From: Cellvibrio sp. PSBB023
Lineage (GTDB): Bacteria > Pseudomonadota > Gammaproteobacteria > Pseudomonadales > Cellvibrionaceae
Direction: 5' to 3'
Length of the DNA: 64,000 nt
NCBI RefSeq assembly: GCF_002007605.1
Contig: NZ_CP019799.1
Coordinates: forward strand, 1,116,001-1,180,000
Positions 20,401 to 28,631 of the stretch are shown one piece after another. A program made the translations under genes and the position numbers. A model generated the notes under the pieces. The model searched no databases, had not been told where the DNA came from, and was given only the letters and a program-made list of their open reading frames with translations. Position 1 is the stretch's first letter, and each line of letters opens with the position of its first letter.

Positions 20401-20828
20401 AAGTGCAATTGGAATTAATTACGGCAGTAGAAAAAATTAACGCACCGGAATTAAGCGAGTTGCTTACAAGCTATCAAAACAGCAAAGACAAAAACAAACC
20501 GCTGGAAATGTTCCGTGAGTCTATGTACGGCGGTGATCCGGAAAAAGGCGTCGCTATTTTCCGTTACAGCAACACCGCACAGTGTGTGCGTTGCCATATG
20601 GTGGGCACGCGTGGCGCCAACGTTGGGCCTAACCTGACAACCATTGCCAAAACCCTGTCACGCGAACAATTGCTGGAAGCATTGGTTGATCCAGGTGCAC
20701 GTGTAGCGCCCGGCTTTGGCCCTGTATCCGGTATGCCGCCCATGGGCTTACTGTTAAAACCGGATGAAATTCGCGATGTAGTGGCTTACTTGTCCACACT
20801 GACTGAAGAAGTACACGAAGGTCACTAA
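17433..20828 (+). CDS. Lipoprotein with beta-propeller dehydrogenase-like, HEAT-repeat and cytochrome c domains
   Basis: An 1131-residue envelope protein. The signal ends LVLLTAC, an acylation box. Residues about 70-530 resemble the beta-propeller of PQQ-type sugar dehydrogenases and the so-called membrane-bound dehydrogenase domain common in Planctomycetes/Verrucomicrobia; they contain two Ca-loop-like motifs, DRNKDGSNDW and DTNGDGQID. Residues about 540-990 are alanine-rich HEAT-type helical repeats. A cytochrome c domain ends the chain, with CVRCH at 1051-1055 and a distal Met in SGMPPMG. Architecture suggests oxidation of an extracellular substrate with electrons passed to haem; the substrate is unknown. 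ATG 17433 is preferred to 17373 because of the signal peptide and GAGAG site. Confidence 0.78.
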   Translation: MKKRPLGIPFSHYIHRSRPTAITRTWLATSLASLVLLTACGEKPTNAPAENNAAQTSAASSVALDITRISPEEAKKDAAAIEAQVELTLAEGITGELWASEKLMGDTVAIHVDDKGRIWAGITQRSNNSEFDIRGYSDWEHPSVSFRNIEDRRAFLKEELAPGKSAQNKRIPDRNKDGSNDWRDLAVVKEKVIRLEDTSGSGKADFVQTVVEDFNTEVTDVIGGMYYSDLLDELFINVAPDFWQLKDTNGDGQIDQKKSLAHGFGVHIGFSGHGMSGATMGPDGKLYYSMGDIGTVVTDATGKTWNYQDQGVIVRSEPDGSNFEVFAHGLRNIYEFSFDKYGNFISVDNDGDHVGEYERVVHLIEGSDTGWRINWQLGKYKDPKNNSYKVWMDESYYTPRFKDQAAHILPPVAPYHAGPTGMTYNPGTAFNDKWKDHFFVVEFVGSAARAGINAFTLKPKGASFELDTDQNIFRGVLATGLDFGPDGAMYMSDWIEGWGLKQKGRVWKLDTPDTAGNAIRKETQALLAEDLRLRSADDLAGLLSHVDMRVRQKAQFVLVDKGERSILENQAQTASDELARIHAIWGLGQLLRKDASVDAVLIGLLKDASGEIRAQAAKVLGDANHAAAAQALLPLLSDKNPRAQLYAAQALGRIGDKAAIAPIVEMLAANNDDDVYLRQAGAIALARIGDDAAVGQLSTHNSEAVRIAAVVALKQMASPALAAFLSDKNEYVVTNAARAISDDTQVPAALPTLAAYLDKPVFTNEPLLRRAINANIYATTEGASTADNAERLMRFATQKKMAGVLRADAVHALASWGETSAYDRVTGAYRGAVKHPESEAVAALSANYKNLLADGEADVREATVNAIAGLNVRAAQEQLVSLLSKDAAPQVRIAALHTLKKFAVDNIGDLVFVAMKDKEQSVRMAALALVPELDLPVQQVVEMHSLLLKNGTTGEQQAALLSLVKVDAPEAVAVFKDQMTQLIAGKIAPEVQLELITAVEKINAPELSELLTSYQNSKDKNKPLEMFRESMYGGDPEKGVAIFRYSNTAQCVRCHMVGTRGANVGPNLTTIAKTLSREQLLEALVDPGARVAPGFGPVSGMPPMGLLLKPDEIRDVVAYLSTLTEEVHEGH

Positions 20829-20858
20829 TCGTTATTTGGCAGCCTTGTTTTGTTCGCA

Positions 20859-20888
20859 ATCCTCCGGCATATGCCGGGGGATTTTTTT
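20859..20888 (+). terminator. Rho-independent terminator after the HEAT/cytochrome lipoprotein
   Basis: A 12-bp arm pair (one G-U in RNA) centred on CATATG, followed by seven T residues, 30 bases after the stop at 20828. Confidence 0.85.
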
Positions 20889-21294
20889 ATCCATAAAATC
20901 CCCCTTTTTGGTTTGCTGAAATCTAAAAGTGGCAGCTAAAGCCACGGCGAATGCAAAACCACGTCGCAATACTATTTTTTTTCTTTGCCTCTTCTTTTAT
21001 GTTTTTTGATGCGGGCGTAGACTCGCGCAGGCAGTACATAATAAAAATAGAATCAAGCATCAAACAATTATCTATTACAGCAATTCAATTCATAACAATA
21101 AAACGTAATTCGGCAAAAACGACGCATAAAGCTACTCAGTAACCGACGGGTGATTTTCTGCTCACTCTATTTATCATTCGCGATTACCTTTTCACTTTCT
21201 GCTGTTGTAATCCTGCGGGTCGTTATTCGGTCATTGTCTCTCGGTGCTTTTGGCGCCGCAGAAAACCTTTGTCCAAACATCATAAGGAGTCGAT
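20889..21294. other. AT-rich non-coding stretch upstream of the pectinase genes
   Basis: About 400 bases without a convincing gene. A short reading frame at 20951-21142 lacks a ribosome site and any protein-like pattern. The stretch should contain the promoter of the pectin methylesterase gene; I cannot point to a specific operator. A ribosome site AAGGAG lies at about 21281-21286 just before the esterase ATG. Confidence 0.5.
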
Positions 21295-23154
21295 ATGAAT
21301 AATAATCTGTTAATAGCTCTACGCCCGTCTAAAACCCGGCATTCATTATGTGTCGCCGCATTGTGCATGACGTTCTCTCCCTTTTTGTGGGCCGAGTGCA
21401 CTTACCAAGTGACTAATAATTGGGGCAGCGGGTTCACCGCTGAAATTAAGGTAACCAATAACACCAATCAAACCGTGAATAATTGGTCTGTGTCCTGGCA
21501 GGAGGCAAATGCCAGTGTCACCAATGCGTGGAATGCCACGCTCAGTGGCGCAAACCCTTACACCGCCACCGGTTTAAGTTGGAATGCCACACTTGCGCCT
21601 AATGCTTCTGCCAGTTTTGGTTTTCAAGCCAATGGCACGGCGGGTGCACCCAAAGTGAATGGCAGTTTATGCGACAACAATACACAAACATCCTCTCTTA
21701 CTGCCACTTCTAGCAGTGTGAGATCGAGCAGTGCGATTTCCAGTGTAAGTAGCAGTGTAACTACGAGCGCAAATCAAAGCGCGCGTTCATCGGCATCCAG
21801 TGTCAGCAACTGGCTGTTTGAAGAAAACTCGTTGGGCTTCTGCAACTATTCCGGTGTTGTTGCGACAAACCATGCCGGTTATACCGGCACCGGATTTGTT
21901 GACAGTGAAAATGTATTGGGCGCAGCAATTAATTGGAGCGTTTCTGCTGCCAGTGCCAATACCTATGCCATCAGCATTCGTTTTGCAAACGGCGGTGCCG
22001 CAACACGACGTGCCGCTATTGTTGTGAATAATAACAAGTTGTTATCGGTGGATTTTCCAAGCAATAACAATTGGGCTGCATGGCAAACCGTCACAGTAAA
22101 TGTTCCCCTCAATGCGGGAGTCAACAGCCTGAAGGCGCAAGCAGAAACCAATGATGGTTTAGCAAATATCGACAGCATTAGTATTGCAGGGCTTGGTATT
22201 ACTCCTGCCGCCTGCCCCACTACGGCGGTAACTATGGACTGCAATAGCATTACTGATCAGCCTGTTTTGCGTGTTGCTGCCGATGGCTCCGCCACTTACA
22301 GAACCCTGCAAGCTGCATTAAATACACTGCCCGCCACTAACACTACGCCGACACAAATTCGCATCAAGCCGGGCGTGTATCGTGAAAAATTAACGATCAA
22401 CAAACCTTTTGTTACATTTTGTGGCGAAGCAGGAAAACAATCATCAACCATTCTTACCAATAACGATAGCGCCAGCACACTCAAGCCTGATGGCACAACG
22501 CTTGGAACTTCTGGTAGCGCGAGCGTCACCCTTAGGGCCAATGATATTTCCATGGAAAACATCACCATTGAAAATACATTTGGTGTTGGCTCACAAGCTG
22601 TCGCGCTGTTAGCACAGGGGCAGCGATTACAATTTCGCAACTGTCGTTTATTGGGGCATCAAGACACACTCTATGTGCACAGCGGTACGCAGTACTATCG
22701 CAACTGCCATATTCAAGGCACGGTAGATTTTATTTTCGGTGCGGCAACAGCTGTATTTGAAAACAACACCATCCATAGCGTTGGTGGTGGTACAGCAATA
22801 ACAGCGCCTAGCACTGAGCAACAGGTTCCTTATGGTTTGGTGTTTCTTGGCGGAAAAGTGACGGCTGTATCCAATGTTGCAAAAGGCTCAGTAGCATTGG
22901 GGCGCAACTGGCGTCCTTATGGTGCAGCCACTTATATTCGCACGGAATTGGGCCAGCATATTTCTAATGTGGGCTGGGTAAAAATGAGTGAAAACACATT
23001 GGACACCGCACGTTTTTCTGAATATCAAACCACAGGTGCTGGTGCCACCACTTCAGGCCGTGCACCACAGTCACGGCAACTCACCGCTGCACAAGCGGCC
23101 ACTTACAACATCAATAGTATTTTTGGCTCCTGGGTTCCCAGCTACAGCAAATAA
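21295..23154 (+). CDS. Secreted pectin methylesterase: CBM2 - Ser linker - CBM35 - CE8
   Basis: A 619-residue modular enzyme. Signal peptide about 1-33 (FLWAE). CBM2 about 34-126, bounded by two cysteines and with the surface tryptophans that bind crystalline cellulose. Serine-rich linker about 128-170. CBM35 about 172-300 (GFCNYSG, GYTGTGFV). CE8 catalytic domain about 318-619, with Gln456 and Asp457 in GHQDTLY, Asp478 in GTVDFIFG and Arg537 in LGRNW, the usual catalytic set. It removes methyl esters from homogalacturonan, exposing it to pectate lyase. The PL10 lyase gene follows after 24 bases, so one transcript is likely. The CBM2 DNA is nearly identical to that of the lyase. Confidence 0.93.
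   Translation: MNNNLLIALRPSKTRHSLCVAALCMTFSPFLWAECTYQVTNNWGSGFTAEIKVTNNTNQTVNNWSVSWQEANASVTNAWNATLSGANPYTATGLSWNATLAPNASASFGFQANGTAGAPKVNGSLCDNNTQTSSLTATSSSVRSSSAISSVSSSVTTSANQSARSSASSVSNWLFEENSLGFCNYSGVVATNHAGYTGTGFVDSENVLGAAINWSVSAASANTYAISIRFANGGAATRRAAIVVNNNKLLSVDFPSNNNWAAWQTVTVNVPLNAGVNSLKAQAETNDGLANIDSISIAGLGITPAACPTTAVTMDCNSITDQPVLRVAADGSATYRTLQAALNTLPATNTTPTQIRIKPGVYREKLTINKPFVTFCGEAGKQSSTILTNNDSASTLKPDGTTLGTSGSASVTLRANDISMENITIENTFGVGSQAVALLAQGQRLQFRNCRLLGHQDTLYVHSGTQYYRNCHIQGTVDFIFGAATAVFENNTIHSVGGGTAITAPSTEQQVPYGLVFLGGKVTAVSNVAKGSVALGRNWRPYGAATYIRTELGQHISNVGWVKMSENTLDTARFSEYQTTGAGATTSGRAPQSRQLTAAQAATYNINSIFGSWVPSYSK
21409..21672 (+). repeat. CBM2-coding direct repeat, copy 1
   Basis: 264 bases matching 23287-23550 with only eight differences, all in codon third positions, so the two CBM2 modules are identical in protein. 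Identity falls away sharply on both sides. Confidence 0.92.
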
Positions 23155-23178
23155 CCTGATAAACATAACGAGGATATT

Positions 23179-25140
23179 ATGAAAACATCCATGAAAAAAA
23201 CGGCGGCATCGCTAACTGGCTCGCTGGCGTTGAGTGTATTTAGCATGGCAATCGCATCACCGGTTTGGTCTGCATGTACTTACACAGTGACTAATAATTG
23301 GGGCAGCGGGTTCACCGCTGAAATTAAGGTAACCAATAACACCAATCAGACTGTGAATAATTGGTCTGTGTCCTGGCAGGAAGCAAATGCCAGTGTCACC
23401 AATGCGTGGAATGCAACGCTCAGTGGCGCAAACCCTTACACCGCAACCGGTTTAAGTTGGAATGCCACACTTGCGCCTAATGCGTCTGCCAGTTTTGGTT
23501 TTCAAGCCAATGGCACAGCGGGCGCACCCAAAGTGAATGGCAGTTTATGCGGTGTGGCCACTACTTCATCTGCACCGAGCAGTGTGGCGCAATCGAGTGT
23601 TGTGAGTTCAGTAAGCTCCAGCATTGCTTCATCCAGCAGCAGCCGAGCGGCCAGCTCTACTGCGACGACATCAACATTGGTGATTCAAGAGGAACAAACC
23701 GGTTTCTGCCGTGTGGATGGCATAGCCACAGAAAATACTAACAGTGGTTACACCGGTAACGGCTATACCAATAGCAATAATGTGCAGGGTGCTGCCATTG
23801 TGTGGGCAGTGAATGCAGCAACCAGCAGCCGCCACACATTGACGTTCCGTTTTGCTAATGGTGGTACAAGCAATCGCAATGGTTCACTGCTGATTAATGG
23901 CGGTAGCAATGGCAATTACACGCTGCAATTACCTGCCACCGGTAGTTGGACAAATTGGCAATCCGCAAGCATCGAGATTGATTTGGTACAAGGCAATAAT
24001 CTGTTGCAACTTACTGCACTCACAGCCGATGGTTTAGCCAATATCGATTCACTAACGATTGTTGGCGGCACTACTTCGGCAGGTGTATGCGCTACGAATG
24101 CGAGCAGTTCTTCGTCAGTAAAATCCAGTTCCAGTGCAACAACCAGTTCAGTGGCGAGTTCAATTGGCTCGGCAAGAATGCTGACATTGGATGGCAATCC
24201 CGCTGCCAGTTGGTTAACCAAATCGCGCACCAAATGGAATGCATCAAGAGCCGATATAGTGGCCTCTTATCAACAGTCCAATGGAGGTTGGCCCAAAAAT
24301 CTGGATTACAACACGGTGGGTAGTGGCAGCGGCGGCAATGAAAGTGGCACCATCGACAACGGTGCTACTATCACCGAAATGGTGTACCTCGCCGAAGTGT
24401 ACAAAAACGGAAACAATACCAAGTACCGCGATGCTGTGCGTCGCGCGGCTAATTTTTTGGTGAGTTCGCAATACAGCACAGGCGCCCTGCCGCAATTTTA
24501 TCCACTCAAAGGCGGTTATTCCGATCACGCTACATTTAATGATAACGGCATGGCCTATGCCCTGACCGTGTTGGATTTTGCCGCCAATAAACGTGCGCCG
24601 TTTGATACCGATGTGTTTTCAGATGCAGATCGTGCACGTTTTAAAACGGCAGTCACCAAGGGCACGGATTTTATTTTAAAAGCGCAGTGGAAACAGAATG
24701 GGGTATTAACCGCTTGGTGTGCGCAACACGGTGCAACGGATTATTTACCGAAAAAAGCACGCGCTTATGAATTGGAATCCCTGAGTGGCAGCGAATCAGT
24801 AGGCGTGCTTGCCTTCCTTATGACACAACCACAAACGGTGGATATTGAACGCGCTGTGCGTGCAGGTGTGGCCTGGTTTAATAGCCCGCGAACTTATTTG
24901 GAGGGTTATACTTACGATTCTTCATTGGCGGCAACCAATCCTATAGTGCCTAAGGCGGGCAGCAAAATGTGGTATCGTTTTTACGATTTAAATACCAACC
25001 GGGGTTTCTTTAGTGATCGCGATGGCAGTAAATTCTATGACATTACACAAATGTCTCTGGAGCGCCGTACCGGATACAGTTGGGGTGGTTCTTACGGGAC
25101 ATCGATAATTAGTTTTGCGCAAAAAGTCGGTTATCTTTAA
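23179..25140 (+). CDS. pel10A: Secreted pectate lyase: CBM2 - Ser linker - CBM35 - PL10 (Pel10A type)
   Basis: A 653-residue modular lyase with the architecture of Cellvibrio Pel10A. Signal peptide about 1-31 (PVWSA). CBM2 about 32-124; Ser linker about 126-165; CBM35 about 170-300 (GFCRVDG, GYTGNGYT); a second Ser linker about 305-330; PL10 domain about 332-653, with SNGGWPKNLDY, GTIDNGATITEM, HATFNDNGMAYAL, AWCAQHG and RRTGYSWGG. PL10 enzymes cleave polygalacturonate by Ca-dependent beta-elimination. A GAGG site lies six bases before the ATG. It probably works after the upstream methylesterase has de-esterified pectin; the CBM2 would hold both enzymes on cellulose in plant cell walls. Confidence 0.93.
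   Translation: MKTSMKKTAASLTGSLALSVFSMAIASPVWSACTYTVTNNWGSGFTAEIKVTNNTNQTVNNWSVSWQEANASVTNAWNATLSGANPYTATGLSWNATLAPNASASFGFQANGTAGAPKVNGSLCGVATTSSAPSSVAQSSVVSSVSSSIASSSSSRAASSTATTSTLVIQEEQTGFCRVDGIATENTNSGYTGNGYTNSNNVQGAAIVWAVNAATSSRHTLTFRFANGGTSNRNGSLLINGGSNGNYTLQLPATGSWTNWQSASIEIDLVQGNNLLQLTALTADGLANIDSLTIVGGTTSAGVCATNASSSSSVKSSSSATTSSVASSIGSARMLTLDGNPAASWLTKSRTKWNASRADIVASYQQSNGGWPKNLDYNTVGSGSGGNESGTIDNGATITEMVYLAEVYKNGNNTKYRDAVRRAANFLVSSQYSTGALPQFYPLKGGYSDHATFNDNGMAYALTVLDFAANKRAPFDTDVFSDADRARFKTAVTKGTDFILKAQWKQNGVLTAWCAQHGATDYLPKKARAYELESLSGSESVGVLAFLMTQPQTVDIERAVRAGVAWFNSPRTYLEGYTYDSSLAATNPIVPKAGSKMWYRFYDLNTNRGFFSDRDGSKFYDITQMSLERRTGYSWGGSYGTSIISFAQKVGYL
23287..23550 (+). repeat. CBM2-coding direct repeat, copy 2
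   Basis: Second copy of the 264-base unit described at 21409-21672; separated from it by about 1.6 kb in the same orientation. Confidence 0.92.
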
Positions 25141-25142
25141 TA

Positions 25143-25181
25143 AAAAAATCCCCTTCGCTTTTTAGGCGAAGGGGATTTTTT
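25143..25181. terminator. Bidirectional terminator between pel10A and the DUF1080 gene
   Basis: Perfect 16-bp stem (A6 TCCCCTTCGC and complement ending T6) with a seven-base loop, three bases after the pel10A stop and 18 bases after the stop of the converging gene. Confidence 0.93.
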
Positions 25182-25199
25182 CATATCAACCCTGTGTGC

Positions 25200-26051
25200 T
25201 TAATATACGCAAGCATCCTGTTTGTTTTTCACAAAATAGGTTTTGAAGTTTTTCGCGGTTTTATCCATACAACCTTCCAGATTTAACAAGCTCACACGGC
25301 GGAAATCCGCCGGATGGCTTTCTGCTTGCAAGGCAATGTAACCACCGCTATTCGGTGTGCGGTCATCCCATTGCAAATCGGTGTATTCCAATACTTTTTT
25401 ACCATTAATAAAGTGCTCGGCCTTTTCACTACCGTGCACTAGCAACTCAGCTGTTACCCATTGGTCGCCATGAAAGGTGTCGCTGCTGGAGTTAATAATA
25501 TGGTCTTCTGTGAATTTCCCGTTATAAACAACGTGAGTGCCCGGGGTACACAGGTTGCCGGTGGTGCGTGGGTTTACACCATCGCCACCTAACAGTTGGT
25601 ATTCCATACTACCGGGGAAATCTTGATTGATGCCCATGGTTTTAGGGTCTTGCGTGTGATACATGATGCCATTATTGCGGTAAGCCCAAGCTGGCCCACC
25701 TTTCACCTGATCGCCCACAAAGCGGTATTCCACTTTAATGCGGTAATAAGAGAAAGGGCCGCCGTTGTAAAAAATATGGCCAAAATGATTGTTAAATTCT
25801 TTGTACTGGTCGTAACGCATTTTCATAATGCCGTCTTCCACGCGGAAGGTATTAAATGCATTATCGTTTAACTCAAAGCCGCTGATTTTTACACTCCAGT
25901 TGCTTAAATCCTTACCGTTAAACATTTCAATCCATTCTTCTTTGTTCGGGTCATTCGCTGGCGTGGTTGCCGAAGCAGCCAGTACCGGACTAGCTAAGGC
26001 GCACAGCAGCATGGCTGCCAGAGTGTTTTGTTTAAATCCGGGGGTTGTCAT
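25200..26051 (-). CDS. Exported DUF1080 (3-keto-disaccharide hydrolase-like) protein
   Basis: A 283-residue protein with a Sec signal peptide ending near PVLAAS. The mature part is one concanavalin-like jelly roll: FNGKDLSNW at the start is the family hallmark, then FRVEDGIMKMRY, YRIKVEYRF, NNGIMYHTQDP, GSMEYQLLGGDG and GYIALQAESHPADFR. DUF1080 proteins include 3-keto-glycoside hydrolases and many carbohydrate-binding members of unknown substrate. Converges on the pectin locus but is transcribed separately. A role in plant sugar processing is inferred from fold and position. Confidence 0.82.
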   Translation of the reverse strand: MTTPGFKQNTLAAMLLCALASPVLAASATTPANDPNKEEWIEMFNGKDLSNWSVKISGFELNDNAFNTFRVEDGIMKMRYDQYKEFNNHFGHIFYNGGPFSYYRIKVEYRFVGDQVKGGPAWAYRNNGIMYHTQDPKTMGINQDFPGSMEYQLLGGDGVNPRTTGNLCTPGTHVVYNGKFTEDHIINSSSDTFHGDQWVTAELLVHGSEKAEHFINGKKVLEYTDLQWDDRTPNSGGYIALQAESHPADFRRVSLLNLEGCMDKTAKNFKTYFVKNKQDACVY

Positions 26052-26190
26052 AAGTAGCTCTCTTTCTGCTGCGATGGATGTTGTTATTGATATGGTTATT
26101 AGTGCTCGATGCAGAAATTTAAACCAATTATCGGATAAATGGCAGGGGATTTACAAAACCAAACCAACCTACACAGACCCTGGGGCAATA

Positions 26191-26943
26191 TCAGCCCGCA
26201 CGGGTTGCCAAAATAGCGGCAATATCCAAGGGTTCGAGGTAGAGAGCAAAATCAGTTTCGCGGGATTGAATAGCGAGGATCGACATGCGGTCAGCAAGCT
26301 CATTGCCTTGCACACCCACGTGGCCATTTACATGCAGCACTTGCACTTTGTCTTTCAGGGTTTGATGTAGCGAATAAACTTCCTTAATCAGCTCCAGGTT
26401 TTTAATTTCCCCGCCCTTCTTTTTCCAGCCCGCTTTTTCCCAGCCTACTGCCCATTGCACAACACACTGGATGGAATACTGCGAGTCAGAAAAAACCGCC
26501 GCCGTTTTGCCCTTGGCGATTTCTTCTTTCGCCAGCAGCAAACCTTGGTGTAATGCATTTAATTCGGCGGTGTTATTGGTACCGTTCGGGTTATACAAAC
26601 CATACCAAAGTTCTGCGACTTTATTATCACGATACAAGGCCAACCCCGACCCCGCTTCACCGGGATTGGGTTCACAACCGCCGTCAGTAAAAATTTTTAC
26701 CTCAGCAGGCAACGCATTCACCTCGGCAGCATTATAAGTTTTAATTTTTGCCCCACTCGCCGCCGCCCGCCCGGTTCCCGCCTTTGGCTTTACACTGCCG
26801 AAAGCTGCTTCGGCTTCTTCACGGGTTAAAAACGATTTATATCGGGCACCGGTAAAACCATCAATATGCTTTTTACACGTAGCCCAATCCGTAAAAATCC
26901 CAGTCTCGCGCCCTGCCCATACCACATAAAATTTTGAAGCCAT
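26191..26943 (-). CDS. rnhA: Ribonuclease HI with N-terminal hybrid-binding (viroplasmin-like) domain
   Basis: A 250-residue enzyme. Residues 1-50 form the RNase H1 hybrid-binding domain (KFYVVWAGRETGIF, WATCKKHIDGFTGARYKSF); a linker follows; residues 80-225 are the catalytic domain with Asp87 (FTDGG), Glu127 (NNTAELNAL), Asp153 (FSDSQY), His208 and Asp218 (GNELADRM). It cuts RNA in RNA-DNA hybrids. The hybrid-binding domain is usual in eukaryotic RNase H1 and present in some bacteria; the standard E. coli-type enzyme is about 155 residues. See the missing rnhA slot beside dnaQ at 52064-52133. Confidence 0.92.
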   Translation of the reverse strand: MASKFYVVWAGRETGIFTDWATCKKHIDGFTGARYKSFLTREEAEAAFGSVKPKAGTGRAAASGAKIKTYNAAEVNALPAEVKIFTDGGCEPNPGEAGSGLALYRDNKVAELWYGLYNPNGTNNTAELNALHQGLLLAKEEIAKGKTAAVFSDSQYSIQCVVQWAVGWEKAGWKKKGGEIKNLELIKEVYSLHQTLKDKVQVLHVNGHVGVQGNELADRMSILAIQSRETDFALYLEPLDIAAILATRAG

Positions 26944-27003
26944 TACACTCTCTTTCTTTTAATTTAAAAATTGATACTACTGATATCTAATCTATTTATC
27001 GAA

Positions 27004-27159
27004 CGTAGGTTGGTGCTGAGGAACGAAGCCCAACATGACCATGCTGATGATACCCACCAAAAATAATTTAATGCATTGTTCTAATATTTTACTAATTTAA
27101 AAACATCGCGATATAAACGACGACGAATGTTGGGGTTCGTTCCTCACCGCCAACCTACG
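27004..27159. repeat. REPIN-like inverted repeat pair
   Basis: Two 33-base arms, 27004-27036 and 27127-27159, are inverted copies matching at 30 of 33 positions (both contain TGAGGAACGAA and begin or end with CGTAGGTTGG). They enclose a 90-base AT-rich core. This kind of GTAGGTTGG...CCCAACAT unit is a dispersed intergenic element in many proteobacteria. No other copy is seen in this window. Confidence 0.8.
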
Positions 27160-27174
27160 GGCGTGCTTGAGGTA

Positions 27175-28581
27175 TTATTGAGCATGTTTCATCTGCCCCA
27201 CCAACCGAACCGCTACCCAAATCAAAGCCCCCACTGCACTAATCAACACCAACCAAAACAAAATAGTCTTCCAACTAATATGCACTTGGTGGCGGGCGAA
27301 AGAGTCCAGGTCGGGATTTAAGGGGGCTGCGCTTACGGTTTCCCATTGCACATCCTTCCCTGCCATAAGTTGCGAAAATATTTGTGCGCTGACGGCTTCG
27401 TGGTCGGTGGTGCTTTGGTTGTCTATGGCGATATTGTAGGGTGCACTGTTGTTGGCGATAAATTGCAGGGTTTGTGCTGTGCGATGAAATACCAGTGTAG
27501 GTTTGGCGCTGGTGCGTACTAATTCGTTGAGTTCAACGCGCCATTGGGTGTCGCTGTTGCTATAGATACTTACCGCATCGCTGCGCTGCCATTCGCTGCC
27601 TACTTGTGCATTAAACCAAATACCTTGGTGTACCAATTGCCATGGTTGTTTGCTGCTGTGGCGTGAAAAAATAGTGATGCGATCGCCGTATTGGATATTG
27701 CCCAAGTCAATACTGATTTTATTAACGGGGGCTATATCGTCGCGCTCAAATTCCCAGGCGGCAACGGGTAAATGATTGGTATGGCGCTCGGCGAGCATGG
27801 CGGAGTCTTGTTTTTCTGCCAGTGTGCCCTGCACTTCCCAAGTATCTGCCGCGGGTGTGTTAGCGATCTGATGAGTGTTTTCAATATGCACACTGGTGAG
27901 TTTTAAATTATCGCCGCCGCGCGTGAATTTAAGACGCAGATAGGCATATTGCATTTCACTCAGGTTGAGCGCGATTTTATTGCGCGTTAAATATTCGTCC
28001 TCTTTCTGCAATTGCACCAAGGTGGTATTGGTGATGGGTGCCCAGTTGGTCATGTCGTTGGTGCCACTGACTTCCACTTCCAGATATTGATGTGCATCGT
28101 TAATTGGCCAGAGAATCGCCAAAGTATCGGCTTGGGTTTTTAAATCGCTCAAATCCACCACGTAAAAATCAGTGGGTGTTGTTTGGCCTGTTATGGCCGT
28201 GTTGTTGCCCTTTTCAACACTGACAGAAATTTCATTGTCGTCTAACCGAATGGATGCACTGCTCAACACCAACAAGGTTTCTGGCGATGCGCCGACTGGC
28301 ACCGGGAAAAAGCGCACAGGGGTTTGTTGGGTTTTTACGCTGACCTTTGTATCTGGCGCGCTAATGCGGTAAGGCAGCTTATTGCCTTGTTGGTCGGTAA
28401 CCACCAAATCTGTTAATTGCGCATCAGCACTGTAGCGATAAATATCGTGCGTTAAGGTTGTTTGCACATAGCTGCCAGTGGCAGCGTCAATTTTATACAC
28501 GGGAACTATTTCAGCATTACATACCGCACTAAAACCCAGTGCCATTGCAATTGCTGTTAGATACTTTTTAATGGAATTCAT
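27175..28581 (-). CDS. DUF3999 family envelope protein
   Basis: A 468-residue protein: signal peptide about 1-23 (VCNAE), a long extracytoplasmic part made of beta-rich modules, and one transmembrane helix near the C-terminus (TILFWLVLISAVGALIWVAV) before a short basic tail. The arrangement and start (YKIDAATGSYVQ) fit DUF3999, a family usually encoded next to DUF2339 proteins. Function is unknown. It lies 50 bases after the DUF2339 gene, with a strong AGAGG ribosome site, so the two are almost certainly co-transcribed. Confidence 0.8.
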   Translation of the reverse strand: MNSIKKYLTAIAMALGFSAVCNAEIVPVYKIDAATGSYVQTTLTHDIYRYSADAQLTDLVVTDQQGNKLPYRISAPDTKVSVKTQQTPVRFFPVPVGASPETLLVLSSASIRLDDNEISVSVEKGNNTAITGQTTPTDFYVVDLSDLKTQADTLAILWPINDAHQYLEVEVSGTNDMTNWAPITNTTLVQLQKEDEYLTRNKIALNLSEMQYAYLRLKFTRGGDNLKLTSVHIENTHQIANTPAADTWEVQGTLAEKQDSAMLAERHTNHLPVAAWEFERDDIAPVNKISIDLGNIQYGDRITIFSRHSSKQPWQLVHQGIWFNAQVGSEWQRSDAVSIYSNSDTQWRVELNELVRTSAKPTLVFHRTAQTLQFIANNSAPYNIAIDNQSTTDHEAVSAQIFSQLMAGKDVQWETVSAAPLNPDLDSFARHQVHISWKTILFWLVLISAVGALIWVAVRLVGQMKHAQ

Positions 28582-28631
28582 TTTTTACCTCTTATACAAA
28601 TCGCACATTGGCAAGCGATTTCGGAGTGCGT

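Noticed and set aside
20951..21142. 63-codon open frame upstream of the methylesterase
   Set aside because: AT-rich, no ribosome site, Phe/Ile/Lys composition typical of chance translation.
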